Source: Symsagittifera roscoffensis (taxonomy: Eukaryota > Xenacoelomorpha > Acoela > Convolutidae). Taken from it: a stretch of 60,000 nucleotides of DNA. Made by a program: the position numbers and the translations under genes. This document shows, piece after piece, positions 33,960 through 41,880 of the stretch (positions are counted from its first letter, which is position 1; the number at the start of each line of letters is the position of its first letter). The stretch spans positions 71,177,465-71,237,464 of the forward strand of contig NC_087064.1 of the NCBI RefSeq assembly GCF_963678635.1. Direction: 5' to 3'. The notes beneath the pieces are model-generated. The model ran no database searches and was not told the DNA's origin. It saw only the letters and a program-made list of their open reading frames with translations.

Positions 33960-34180
33960 TATCAACCAATCAGAATCGAGCATTACTTATGAGGAAATTT
34001 TTATCTCAATTGATATCAACCAATCAGAATCGAGATTCAACGGTCATGAAATGTTCAACAAATTTAAAATCAACCAATCAGAATTGAATTTCACTTCTCA
34101 AGGATTTTGAAATAATTTTGATATCAAACAATCGAGCATACATTCACAGGTAATATTTGTGGTAATAACCAATCAGAATG
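33960..34180 (-). promoter_or_regulatory. CCAAT-box cluster, left arm
   Basis: Four copies of AACCAATCAGAAT (CCAAT cores at 33,966, 34,020, 34,074 and 34,169) plus a degenerate copy (CAAACAATCGAG, about 34,127), spaced about 50 bp. The sequence fits the NF-Y consensus RRCCAATCAG very well. It lies upstream of the minus-strand zinc-finger ORF and downstream of the 106-aa ORF. The mirror cluster is at 41,512-41,670. Confidence 0.55.
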
Positions 34181-34373
34181 AAGGATTCACAGATTTTAAA
34201 GTATTTTGTAGATCAGAACCAAAATATGTTTATGAAACTTCCCAATCAATCAGTTGTATTGAAGTTTTGAAGACACTAACATGAACAGTTGACACCAAAG
34301 TAAGATTTTTGTCTAGTTTATACTATTTTTTTGATACTCAATTCAACTTCTGTCAAATTAATTCCATTTTGTT

Positions 34374-34694
34374 CTATTTTTTACCAGTGAAAAAAAAATT
34401 ACCAAAATATACAATTTTATCTATTTCTTTTTGGTATATTGTATTATAAACAACTGGAAGTCTTTTAAACTTGGATAATCGATTAAAAGATATTCTGACA
34501 AATCTAGCATTTGTAATTGTATCAAATTCAAAACAGTAATCGAAATGATGTTCCTTATCTTCAATTTTTGTTTCATAGATTCTTCTATTTTTTTGTTTTT
34601 TACTGACCGACCGCTCAATCTGTGTTAACTCTTCTAAATAAAAACATTGTCGATAAATCTGGCAGTAATCTTTTTTCTGAAAGGACCTCTCCAT
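34374..34694 (-). CDS. Hypothetical 106-aa protein of palindromic element (left arm)
   Basis: Starts MERSFQKKDYCQIYRQCFYL and ends with RLPVVYNTIYQKEIDKIVYF, charged throughout and without transmembrane segments or known domain. A diverged copy with stops and frameshifts is at 40,990-41,300. Upstream sequence (34,695-34,870) also resembles coding in another frame (KKCWKNGVDGDC), so the ATG could be internal and the true gene longer or spliced. The 65-aa frame inside it is a shadow. Confidence 0.4.
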   Translation of the reverse strand: MERSFQKKDYCQIYRQCFYLEELTQIERSVSKKQKNRRIYETKIEDKEHHFDYCFEFDTITNARFVRISFNRLSKFKRLPVVYNTIYQKEIDKIVYFGNFFFTGKK

Positions 34695-35225
34695 CTTTTT
34701 AAAAAAATTAATGAACTTTCTGTGTTTCTATACAAGTTAAAACTGCTGCAATCTCCATCAACGCCATTTTTCCAACACTTTTTAGTTTTTTGTAGTAGTT
34801 CAACCATAAAATCTTATAAATGTCCATTTCGGACATTGAAAACGCTATTGATAGAAACATTTTTCACTGAAATAAACAAAAAACTTGTAAAAACTCGAAT
34901 CATTTTTAATTAATTTTTGTCGTAACAGTCGTCATAAAGTGTTTTTTCCTTATTTACAGTCTAGTAAGTTGTTAGGAAAATCATGCAGCAAATCAAAACC
35001 TTAATTTTAGGCAGATAAAAATGAAAACAAAAACCAATGAAATTCCGAATTTTCGGAAAACAAAGATAATGTTTTATACATTATACATTATACAACTGAA
35101 TATACATTTTTGTTTGTATTTTGTTCAAGTGAGATAAAAATTACTGAAATTTTGATAGAAGCAGTAATTAAATAATTTTTTTCATAATTTCTTTAACAAA
35201 TACTGGAAAATCAATTGATAATTGA

Positions 35226-35861
35226 TTAATGCTTCAAGTCAATTTTGATTGAGTTGTATGTTTTGTCTGACTTTTCCTCAGTTATCCTAGCTCTAAATAA
35301 ACACTTCAGTGAGAAAAATTTTTTTTGAACCAATAATATTTCAGCAAAAATAAAATCTCTCAAAATTTCGGACAGTTCTTTGAATTTGGTCAAAGTGATC
35401 TTGACATAGGCAACTTGTTTCATTGCTTCATTTTCTTTTCCAGTGAAGAGTCGAATCTGAACGTAGGGCGGCTTGTTCATATTGTACTTCTTGAATGTGA
35501 CACACACCCTCCTCATGTGGTATGTTGCTATTTCATATACTCTATTAGCGATGTCGAGCTCCTGATCCATAGTAGAATCTTTGCCAGTTTTGGTTTCGTA
35601 TTTAGGTACGAGTCTAAGGTTTTCAGCATCGTGAATAACGGTATTCCGGATTGCTGATTTTGCTTCTCCTTCTTTTTCACTAAAATAAACTTGTTGAGAC
35701 TTTTCATATTGTCCCAAATCATTAATTTTTATTAGGTAAAAGCAGGGTTCAAAATAAATTTTCCCCCTTGTAAGATTTTGCAACCAAACATATCTACCAA
35801 TTCCTGTTTGATTTTTTGAGAATTCAATATAAATGGGACTGGTGTCTTTTCTTGAGTACAT
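35226..35861 (-). CDS. 211-aa protein with possible PC4-like segment (left arm, unit 1)
   Basis: Starts MYSRKDTSPIYIEFSKNQTG and ends NSIKIDLKH. The middle part VCVTFKKYNMNKPPYVQIRL followed by a charged stretch and KITLTKFKELSEIL resembles the strand pattern of the PC4/SUB1 single-stranded-DNA-binding domain (V-V--F---YV-IR-F...I-LT---F-EL). The N-terminal KIYFEPCFYLIKIN may be a second strand-rich copy of the fold. It is conserved in three copies in the window. Relative to the other two, this copy lacks one A in the CAAAATCTT run, which exactly offsets an extra G in the following G run, restoring the frame. Function is unknown; the PC4 reading is a hypothesis from pattern alone. Confidence 0.6.
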   Translation of the reverse strand: MYSRKDTSPIYIEFSKNQTGIGRYVWLQNLTRGKIYFEPCFYLIKINDLGQYEKSQQVYFSEKEGEAKSAIRNTVIHDAENLRLVPKYETKTGKDSTMDQELDIANRVYEIATYHMRRVCVTFKKYNMNKPPYVQIRLFTGKENEAMKQVAYVKITLTKFKELSEILRDFIFAEILLVQKKFFSLKCLFRARITEEKSDKTYNSIKIDLKH

Positions 35862-36038
35862 TTTTGAAGAACAAATTGATCAGATGAAGAGAAATGGAAA
35901 AAAAATGATTTTGAAATTTAATAAAAAAAGGGAAGGAAACAATATGAGTCATTCAATTAACCATAAAAAGAAAAAGAAATACAAATGAAATTTTTCTGTG
36001 AAGTTTCCAAAAATGGAATTGTGTAGGTGTTAGTGTTT

Positions 36039-36210
36039 TTATATAAATCCACAATTATCAGAAAAAATCCCTGTTCCAGGTGGCTGCAGCTATGTGTAAA
36101 GCTCTTTCTAAATTTTATTCAGATTATTGTCAAAAATTGCTATATATTTCCGTTTCCAGTGATTTCTACGACAAATATATAGTAACCCAAGATTATTGTG
36201 TCTACCCACA
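36039..36210 (-). pseudogene. 68-aa ORF, decayed copy (left arm, unit 1)
   Basis: Encodes NNLGLLYICRRNHWKRKYIA and the end GTGIFSDNCGFI but has in-frame stops after LNKI and ELYT. Its N-terminus is cut by the duplication junction at 36,217. Confidence 0.6.
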
Positions 36211-36217
36211 AATTTTA

Positions 36218-37567
36218 CTGAAATAAACAAAAAAACTTGTAAAAACTTGAATCATTTTTAATTAATTTTTGTCGTAACAGTCGTCATAAAGTGTTTTTTT
36301 TTATTTAGAGTCTAGTAAATTGTTAGGAAAATCATGCAGCCAATCAAAACCTTAATTTTAGGCAGATAAAAATGAAAACAAAAACCAATGAAATTCGGAA
36401 TTTTCGGAAAACAAAGATAATGTTTTATACATTATACATTATACAACTGAATATACATTTTTGTTTGTATTTTGTTCAAGTGAGATAAAAATTACTGAAA
36501 TTTTGATAAAAGCAGTAACTAAATAATTTTTTTTATAATTTCTTTAACAAATACTGGAAAATCAATTGATAATTGATTAATGCTTCAAGTCAATTTTGAT
36601 TGAGTTGTATGTTTTGTCTGACTTTTCCTCAGTTATCCTAGCTCTAAATAAACACTTCAGTGAGAAAAATTTTTTTTGAACCAATAATGTTTCAGCAAAA
36701 ACAAAATCTCTCAAAATTTCGGACAGTTCTTTGAATTTGGTCAAAGTGTAGTTGACATAGGCAACTTGTTTCATTGCTTCATTTTCTTTTCCAGTGAAGA
36801 GTCGAATCTGAACGTAGGGCGGCTTGTTCATATTGTACTTCTTGAATGTGACACACACCCTCCTCATGTGGTATGTTGCTATTTCATATACTCTATTACC
36901 GATGTCGAGCTCCTGATCCATAGTAGAATCTTTGCCAGTTTTGGTTTCGTATTTAGGTACGAGTCTAAGGTTTTCAGCATCGTGAATAACGGTATTCCGG
37001 ATTGCTGATTTTGCTTCTCCTTCTTTTTCACTAATATAGACTTGTTGAGACTTTTCATATTGTCCCAAATCATTAATTTTTAATAGGTAAAAGCAGGGTT
37101 CAAAATAAATTTTCCCCCTTGTAAGATTTTTGCAACCAAACATATCTACCAATTCCTGTTTGATTTATTGAGAATTCAATATAAATGGGACTAGTGTCTT
37201 TTCTTGGGTACATTTTTGAAGAACAAATTGATCAGATGAAGAGAAATGAAAAAAAATGATTCTGAAATTTAATAAAAAAGGGAAGGAAACAATATGAGTC
37301 ATTCAATTAACCATTAAAAAAATAGAAATACAAATGAAATTTTTCTGTGAAGTTTCCAAAAATGGAATTGTGTAGGTGTTAGTGTTTTTATATAAATCCA
37401 CAATTATCAGAAAAAATCCCTGTTCCAGATGGCTGCAGATGTGTGTAAAGCTCTTTCCAGCTTTTATTCAGATTATTGTCAAAAAGTGCTATATATTTCC
37501 GTTTCCAGTGATTTCTACGACAAATATATAGTAACCCAAGATTATTGTGTCTACCCACAAATTTTAT
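36218..37567 (+). repeat. 1,350-bp direct duplication, unit 2 (left arm)
   Basis: Same content as unit 1 with scattered substitutions. Here the 211-aa ORF is frameshifted while the 68-aa ORF is intact, the opposite of unit 1. Confidence 0.8.
36577..37213 (-). pseudogene. 211-aa ORF, frameshifted copy (left arm, unit 2)
   Basis: Starts MYPRKDTSPIYIEF at 37,213. It has the five-G run without the compensating loss of an A, so the frame breaks after GRYVWLQKSYKGENLF. The C-terminal 180 residues stay open in the original frame (from 37,152). The PC4-like segment is unchanged except AYVNYTLTKF in place of AYVKITLTKF. Confidence 0.65.
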
Positions 37568-37594
37568 TGTTCTTTGGAAAACTGTAAATTCCAC
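37388..37594 (-). CDS. 68-aa hypothetical protein (left arm, unit 2)
   Basis: Starts MEFTVFQRTIKFVGRHNN and contains YICRRNHWKRKYIALFDNNL, then W-ELYTHLQPSGTGIFSDNCGF. The part from NNLGLLYICRR to the stop is conserved in the right arm (39,510-39,674) with conservative changes (HVAIFNNNL, EELDTYLQPAGTGIFANN). Basic N-terminal half. It could be a short protein or the last exon of a longer gene. It overlaps the start of the opposing basic ORF by about 48 bp. Confidence 0.45.
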   Translation of the reverse strand: MEFTVFQRTIKFVGRHNNLGLLYICRRNHWKRKYIALFDNNLNKSWKELYTHLQPSGTGIFSDNCGFI

Positions 37595-37999
37595 ATACTT
37601 CTGATTGGTTCATATTTCGATCAAATTTTACAGCTATTGGGTAACTTTCTTTTCACATACCAAATTATTGGTTGTCTTTTTACTCTATACAAATACAGAT
37701 TTTATTCGAATGTTTTTTCATCAAATGGCGAAGTTTTCAGTCAACTTGACCGCACTGTTCATCACAATTTGAAATCGAAAGGAGCGGAAAAAATGCCAAG
37801 TGTTGCAAAGAAAAGACTGTTACGCAAAAAAGTCAGACGTTACGATTTATGTTCTAACCAGAAACTAGCTTCCACACAAACTATCGGTTCAGTTTTTCTG
37901 GAAAAAATTCGCAAAGTACAAAACTCAAAACACGAACATGATTCGTTTAAAAAAATTGACTGTTTTTTTGATGGTTATGATTCCGTAAAAAGTTTTTGA
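37547..37999 (+). CDS. Lysine/arginine-rich protein (left arm)
   Basis: 150 codons from the first ATG. The conserved portion begins near NVFSSNGEVFSQLDRTVHHN and includes MPSVAKKRLLRKKVRRYDLC (ATG at 37,793), then SNQKLASTQTIGSVFLEKIR. The right-arm copy aligns without gaps over 31 residues before and about 45 after that methionine, so translation probably starts above it. The hydrophobic first ~70 residues are not conserved; GTAACTTTC and an acceptor-like CAAATACAG suggest an intron there. Likely nucleic-acid binding by charge; no domain recognised. Transcribed opposite to the other genes of the arm, towards the centre. Confidence 0.5.
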   Translation: MSTHKFYCSLENCKFHILLIGSYFDQILQLLGNFLFTYQIIGCLFTLYKYRFYSNVFSSNGEVFSQLDRTVHHNLKSKGAEKMPSVAKKRLLRKKVRRYDLCSNQKLASTQTIGSVFLEKIRKVQNSKHEHDSFKKIDCFFDGYDSVKSF

Positions 38000-38079
38000 T
38001 AATTCAAATTTTTGTCTCTCATATGCTTACGAAAAAGTTCACCGTTGCTAAGGAATTTGTAGAAATCTCTTCAAACTTG

Positions 38080-38290
38080 TAAATAAGATGTTTTGTTTTT
38101 TCTGAATTCGAAGAAGCTGCAAAAAATTTTTTCAAATTTTCATTAAGTTGCGAAAATTGTTTCCTTTTTTTAACAAAATGCGAAAAGTGTTTTAATTTTT
38201 TTGACGAGGTGCAAAAAAAGTTTCACTTTTTTCGATAAAATGTGAAAAATGTTTCAATTTTTTCTACAAAGTGCAGAATTGAGTTTCCTT
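38080..38290 (+). repeat. ~33-bp tandem repeat beside the centre, left
   Basis: Five or six units of the type AAATGCGAAAAGTGTTTTAA followed by TTTTTT. The mirror array is at 38,700-38,905. Frames through it are periodic and not genes. Confidence 0.7.
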
Positions 38291-38563
38291 ATTTGGATTG
38301 TAGTCGTGTCCAATCACATTTCAGCTTTCTTTTATGAAATGTTTGTTCAAAAGTCATCTCCAATCGGAAAAAGTTTCCACTTTTGGTGCTTTTTACTTAT
38401 TGTTGTTTCCAATCAAAAAAATGTTATTTGATTGGAAACAACAATAAGTAAAAAGTACCAAAAATGGAACATTTTTTTCCAATTGGACATGACTTTTGAA
38501 CAAAAATTCCATTAAAAAAAGCTGAAATTTGATTGGATACGACTACAATCCAAATAAGGAACA
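38291..38563. repeat. Central hairpin of palindrome
   Basis: The innermost stem, 38,383-38,417 with 38,427-38,461, is nearly perfect and its loop is AAAATGTTA (38,418-38,426). Imperfect pairing continues outwards. It holds multiple CCAAT/ATTGG motifs: forward at 38,310, 38,360 and 38,409, reverse at 38,431, 38,482 and 38,532. It lies between the two basic ORFs, which run towards it from both sides. Such a structure could extrude as a cruciform or be a telomere-like or replication turn-around. Confidence 0.75.
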
Positions 38564-38570
38564 GTTTTTT

Positions 38571-38697
38571 GATTGGAAACACCAATAAGTAAAAAGTACC
38601 AAAAATGGAACTTTTTTCCGATTGGACATGAGTTTCAAACAAGAATTTCATAAAAGAAAGCTGAAGTTTGATTGGACCCGACTACAATCCAAATAAG
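38571..38697 (-). repeat. Duplicate of the right-hand hairpin stem
   Basis: Repeats 38,427-38,563 in the same orientation (GATTGGAAACA-CAATAAGTAAAAAG...GACTACAATCCAAATAAGG). It adds ATTGG motifs at 38,572, 38,621 and 38,671. Present only on the right side of the centre. Confidence 0.75.
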
Positions 38698-38699
38698 GA

Positions 38700-38905
38700 A
38701 AATCAATTCTGCACTTTGTAGAAAAAATTGAAACATTTTTCACATTTTATCGAAAAAAGTGAAACGTTTTTTGCATCTTGTCAAAAAAATTAAAACACTT
38801 TTCGCATCTCGTCAAAAAACTTAAACACTTTTCGCATTTTGTTAAAAAAATTAAAACAATTTTCGCAACTTGTAAAAAATTTGAAACATTTTTTTGCAGC
38901 TTCTT
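38700..38905 (-). repeat. ~33-bp tandem repeat beside the centre, right
   Basis: Reverse complement of the left array (TTTCGCATTTTGTTAAAAAA-type units), five to six copies. Both strands give periodic false ORFs rich in K and F. Confidence 0.7.
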
Positions 38906-39082
38906 CAAAATCAGAAAACAACAATACATCTTGCTTACAAGTTTGAAGAGGATTCTGCAAACTCCCTAGCAACGATAATTTTTACGTAAGCATATGGGAA
39001 AAAATATTTGAATTATCGAAAATTTTTATTGAAAAAATGACATGATCACTTTTTACAAATCCATAACCATCAAAAAAACAGT

Positions 39083-39247
39083 CTAATTTTTTAACAAATT
39101 ATGTTCGTAATTTGAGTTTTGTACTTTGCGAACTCTTTCCAGAAAAGCTGAACCGATAATTTGTGTGGAAGCTAGTTTCTGGTTAGAACATAAATTGTGA
39201 TGTTTGAATTTTTTGCGTAACAGTCTTTTCTTTGCAACACTTGGCAT
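39083..39247 (-). CDS. Lysine/arginine-rich protein (right arm), shortened
   Basis: From the conserved ATG: MPSVAKKRLLRKKFKHHNLC, then SNQKLASTQIIGSAFLERVR, 54 residues. It ends early at a frameshift before the DCFFDGYDS-like tail of the left copy. Upstream (39,250-39,345) the frame continues with VFSTSGEVFNRLGRDVHNNL matching the left arm without indels until a TAA replaces TAT. Substitutions keep the basic character, which suggests past selection on the protein. Confidence 0.5.
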   Translation of the reverse strand: MPSVAKKRLLRKKFKHHNLCSNQKLASTQIIGSAFLERVRKVQNSNYEHNLLKN

Positions 39248-39509
39248 TTTTTCCGTTCCTTTCCACTTTAAATTATTGTGAACATCGCGACCAAGTCGAT
39301 TGAAAACTTCGCCACTTGTTGAAAAAACATTCGATTAAAATCTGTATTTGTAATAATATAGTATAAATATCGTATAGTATAAATACGTTCGATAATTTGT
39401 TATGTGAAATGTAAGTTACCCAATTTTTGTAAATCTTGGTCAAAAGATGAACCAATCAGAAGTATGTGGAAATTACAGCTTTCCAAAGAACAGTAAAAAT
39501 TGTGGGTAG

Positions 39510-39674
39510 ACACACAATAATCTTGGGTTACTATATATTTGTCGTAGAAATCACTGGAAACGGAAACATGTAGCGATTTTTAACAATAATCTAAATAAAA
39601 GCTGGGAAGAGCTTGACACATACTTGCAGCCAGCTGGAACAGGGATTTTCGCCAATAATTGTGGATTTATATAA
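39510..39674 (+). CDS. ~55-aa conserved ORF (right arm)
   Basis: Open from just after a stop: NNLGLLYICRRNHWKRKHVA to TGIFANNCGFI, matching the 68-aa left-arm ORF. No ATG opens this copy in frame, so it is either a 3' exon or a gene that lost its start. Confidence 0.35.
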   Translation, partial: THNNLGLLYICRRNHWKRKHVAIFNNNLNKSWEELDTYLQPAGTGIFANNCGFI

Positions 39675-39751
39675 GAACGCTAACACCTACACCATTCATT
39701 TTGGAAATTTAACAGAAAAATTTCGTTTAAACTTCTATTTTTTATGGTTAA

Positions 39752-40408
39752 TTGAATGACTCATATTGTTTCCTTCTAATTTTATTAAATTTCAAAATCA
39801 TTTTTCTCACTTTCGTTCATCTGATCCTTTTGCTCTCAAAAATATACTCAAAAAAAGACACTAGTCCCAATTATATTGAATTCTCAAAAAATCAAACAAG
39901 AATTAGTAGATTTGTTCGGTTCCAAAAATCTTACAATAGGAAAATTTATTTTGAACATTGCTTTCAACTATTAAAAATTAATGATTTGGGACAATATGAA
40001 AAGTCTCAACAGTTCTATCTTAGTGAAAAATTAGAAGAAGCAATATCAGCAATCCGGAATACCGTTTTTCACGATGCTCAAAACCTTAGACTCGTACCTA
40101 TATACGAAACCAAAACTAGCAAAGATTCTACTATGGATCAGGAGCTCGACATCGGTAATAGAGTATATGAAATAGCAACATACCACATGAGGAGGGTGTG
40201 TGTCACAATCAAGAAGTACAATTTGAACAAGCTGCCTTACGTTCAGATTCGAATCTTCACTGGAAAAGAGAATGAAGCAATGAAACAAACTGTCTATGTC
40301 AACTATACTTTGAACGAATTCAAAGAATTGTCCGAAATTTTGAGAGATTTTAGTTTTGCTGAAATATTATTGGTTCAAAAGTTTTTTATCAGAGAAATGT
40401 TTATTTAG
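39752..40408 (+). CDS. 210-aa PC4-like-segment protein (right arm)
   Basis: The conserved region begins YSKKDTSPNYIEFSKNQTR. The methionine used by the left copies is ATA here (39,842), so the open frame runs to an upstream ATG through a hydrophobic 30-residue stretch that is probably not authentic. The segment RRVCVTIKKYNLNKLPYVQI, then RIF and YTLNEFKELSEIL is preserved. The C-terminus is cut by a frameshift after LLVQKFFI, losing about 25 residues (SDKTYNSIKIDLKH-like). Possibly expressed but damaged at both ends. The minus-strand 80-aa frames opposite all three copies are shadows. Confidence 0.5.
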   Translation: MNDSYCFLLILLNFKIIFLTFVHLILLLSKIYSKKDTSPNYIEFSKNQTRISRFVRFQKSYNRKIYFEHCFQLLKINDLGQYEKSQQFYLSEKLEEAISAIRNTVFHDAQNLRLVPIYETKTSKDSTMDQELDIGNRVYEIATYHMRRVCVTIKKYNLNKLPYVQIRIFTGKENEAMKQTVYVNYTLNEFKELSEILRDFSFAEILLVQKFFIREMFI

Positions 40409-40809
40409 AGCTAGATAACTTAGGAAAAGTCAGACAAAACATACCACTCATTCAAAATTGACTTAAAGCACTAGTCAATTATCAATTGATTTTCCAGTAT
40501 TTGTTAAAGAAATTATGAAAAAAATTATTTAATTACTGCTTCTATCAAAATTTCAGTAATTTTTATCTTATTGGAACAAAATTACAAACAAAAATGTATG
40601 TTTAGTTGATATCATTATCATTGTTTTCCGAATTTCTGAATTTCATTGTTTTTTTTTTCATTTTTATCTGCCTAAATTCAAGGTTTTGATTGGCTGAATG
40701 AAATTCCTAACAACTTACTAGACTCTAAATAAGGGAAAAACACTTTATGACGACTGTTACGACAAAAAATAATTAAAAATGATACACCCATTCGAGTTTT
40801 TACAAGTTT

Positions 40810-41300
40810 CTTTGTTTGTTTCAGTGAAAAGTGTTTCTATCAAAAGCATTTTCAATGCCCGAAAAGGACATTTATAAGATTTTAAGGTTGAACTACTACA
40901 AAAAACTAAAAGAGTGTTGGACAAATGACGTTGATGGAGATTGCATCACTTGTATAGAAACACAGAAAAATCAATAATTTTGTTAAAAAGATGGAGAGGT
41001 GATTTCAGAAAAAAAGAGTATTGCCAGATCTATCGACAATGTTTTCATTTAGAAGAGTTAACACAAATTGAGTGGTCGGTCAGTAAAAAACACAAAAAAT
41101 GGAAGCACCTTTGAAACAAAATAGATGATAGGGAATATCTTTTGATTACTGTTTTGAATTTGATACAAACACAAATTCTAGAGTATCTTTTTTATCGGTT
41201 ATCCAAGTTTAAAAGACTTCCAGTTGTTTATATTACAATATACCAAAAAAAAGTGATAAAATTGTATGTTTTGGCAATTTCTTTTTTCACTGGTTAAAAA
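40810..41300 (+). pseudogene. 106-aa ORF, decayed copy (right arm)
   Basis: Recognisable fragments: YCQIYRQCFHLEELTQIEWS, then RLSKFKRLPVVYITIYQKK. A stop replaces S in MERSF and several frameshifts follow. The upstream KECWTNDVDGDC matches KKCWKNGVDGDC of the left arm in an open frame, supporting a longer ancestral gene. Confidence 0.55.
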
Positions 41301-41511
41301 TAGATAGAACAAATCAAAAAAATTTTGACCGAAATTTCAAAATTTGAATTGAGTATCAAAAAAATGGTATAAACTAGACAAAAATCTTACTTTGGTGTCA
41401 ATTGTTTATGTTAGTGTCTTAAAAACTTCAATACAACTGATTGATTGGGAAGTTTCATAAACATATTTTGGTTCTGATCTACAAAATACTTTAAAATCTG
41501 TGAATCCTTCA

Positions 41512-41670
41512 TTCTGATTGGTTATTACCACAAGTATTACCTGTGAAGGAATGCTCGATTGTTTGATATCACAATTATTGAAAAATCTATGAGAAGTGAA
41601 GCTCAATTCTGATTGGTTGATTTTAAATTTGTTGAAGATTCCATGACCATTGAAGCTCGATTCTGATTGG
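41512..41670 (+). promoter_or_regulatory. CCAAT-box cluster, right arm
   Basis: ATTCTGATTGGTT occurs with ATTGG cores at 41,517, 41,612 and 41,666 plus a degenerate CGATTGTTTGAT near 41,558. It is upstream of the plus-strand zinc-finger ORF as in the left arm. Same NF-Y-type consensus on the complementary strand. Confidence 0.55.
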
Positions 41671-41880
41671 TTGATACTTTTGAAACTCCAAGGATGATTT
41701 TTATTTCAACTAGGCTTAATAGTAAATCCTTTCTGATTTTCTTTCACTTTAAAATCAATTGGTTAAGAAAATTGCTGGTTTTTTTCACTTTTTTTCATTT
41801 TTCGAGGCTATTCAACTCTTCTTATTGAAAAAATTTGGGACTTTCTGAATCTCCCACTTATTCGTTTTCTACTTATTGAG

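Larger units (their letters stand above)
34868..36217 (+). repeat. 1,350-bp direct duplication, unit 1 (left arm)
   Basis: Begins at CTGAAATAAACAAAAAACTTG and holds the intact 211-aa ORF and a decayed copy of the 68-aa ORF. The second unit follows immediately. Only one copy exists in the right arm, so the duplication happened after the arms formed or was lost there. Confidence 0.8.
28597..38417 (+). repeat. Left arm of giant palindrome
   Basis: About 9.8 kb. Longer than the right arm mainly because of a 1,350-bp direct duplication (34,868-37,567) and extra ~320-bp units (29.9-32.2 kb). Pairing blocks from outside in: CGCGCGTTATCTAATTG (29,011) with its complement near 45,775; the zinc-finger ORFs; the CCAAT clusters; the 210-aa ORFs; the basic ORFs; the central hairpin. 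Confidence 0.75.

Noticed and set aside
33960-34180. CRISPR-like array (regular repeats with spacers)
   Set aside because: Repeats are only ~13 bp, few, irregularly spaced and in eukaryotic sequence; a CCAAT-box cluster explains them better.
35415-35657. 80-aa ORF opposite the 211-aa gene, conserved at 36,766 and 40,046
   Set aside because: It is the complementary strand of the conserved coding sequence; its conservation follows from the sense gene. The sense frame has the better composition, fixed ends and frame-restoring indels.
38747-38972. Several 60-63-aa ORFs on both strands near the palindrome centre
   Set aside because: They translate the ~33-bp tandem repeat in different frames; periodic K/F/H-rich peptides without independent support.
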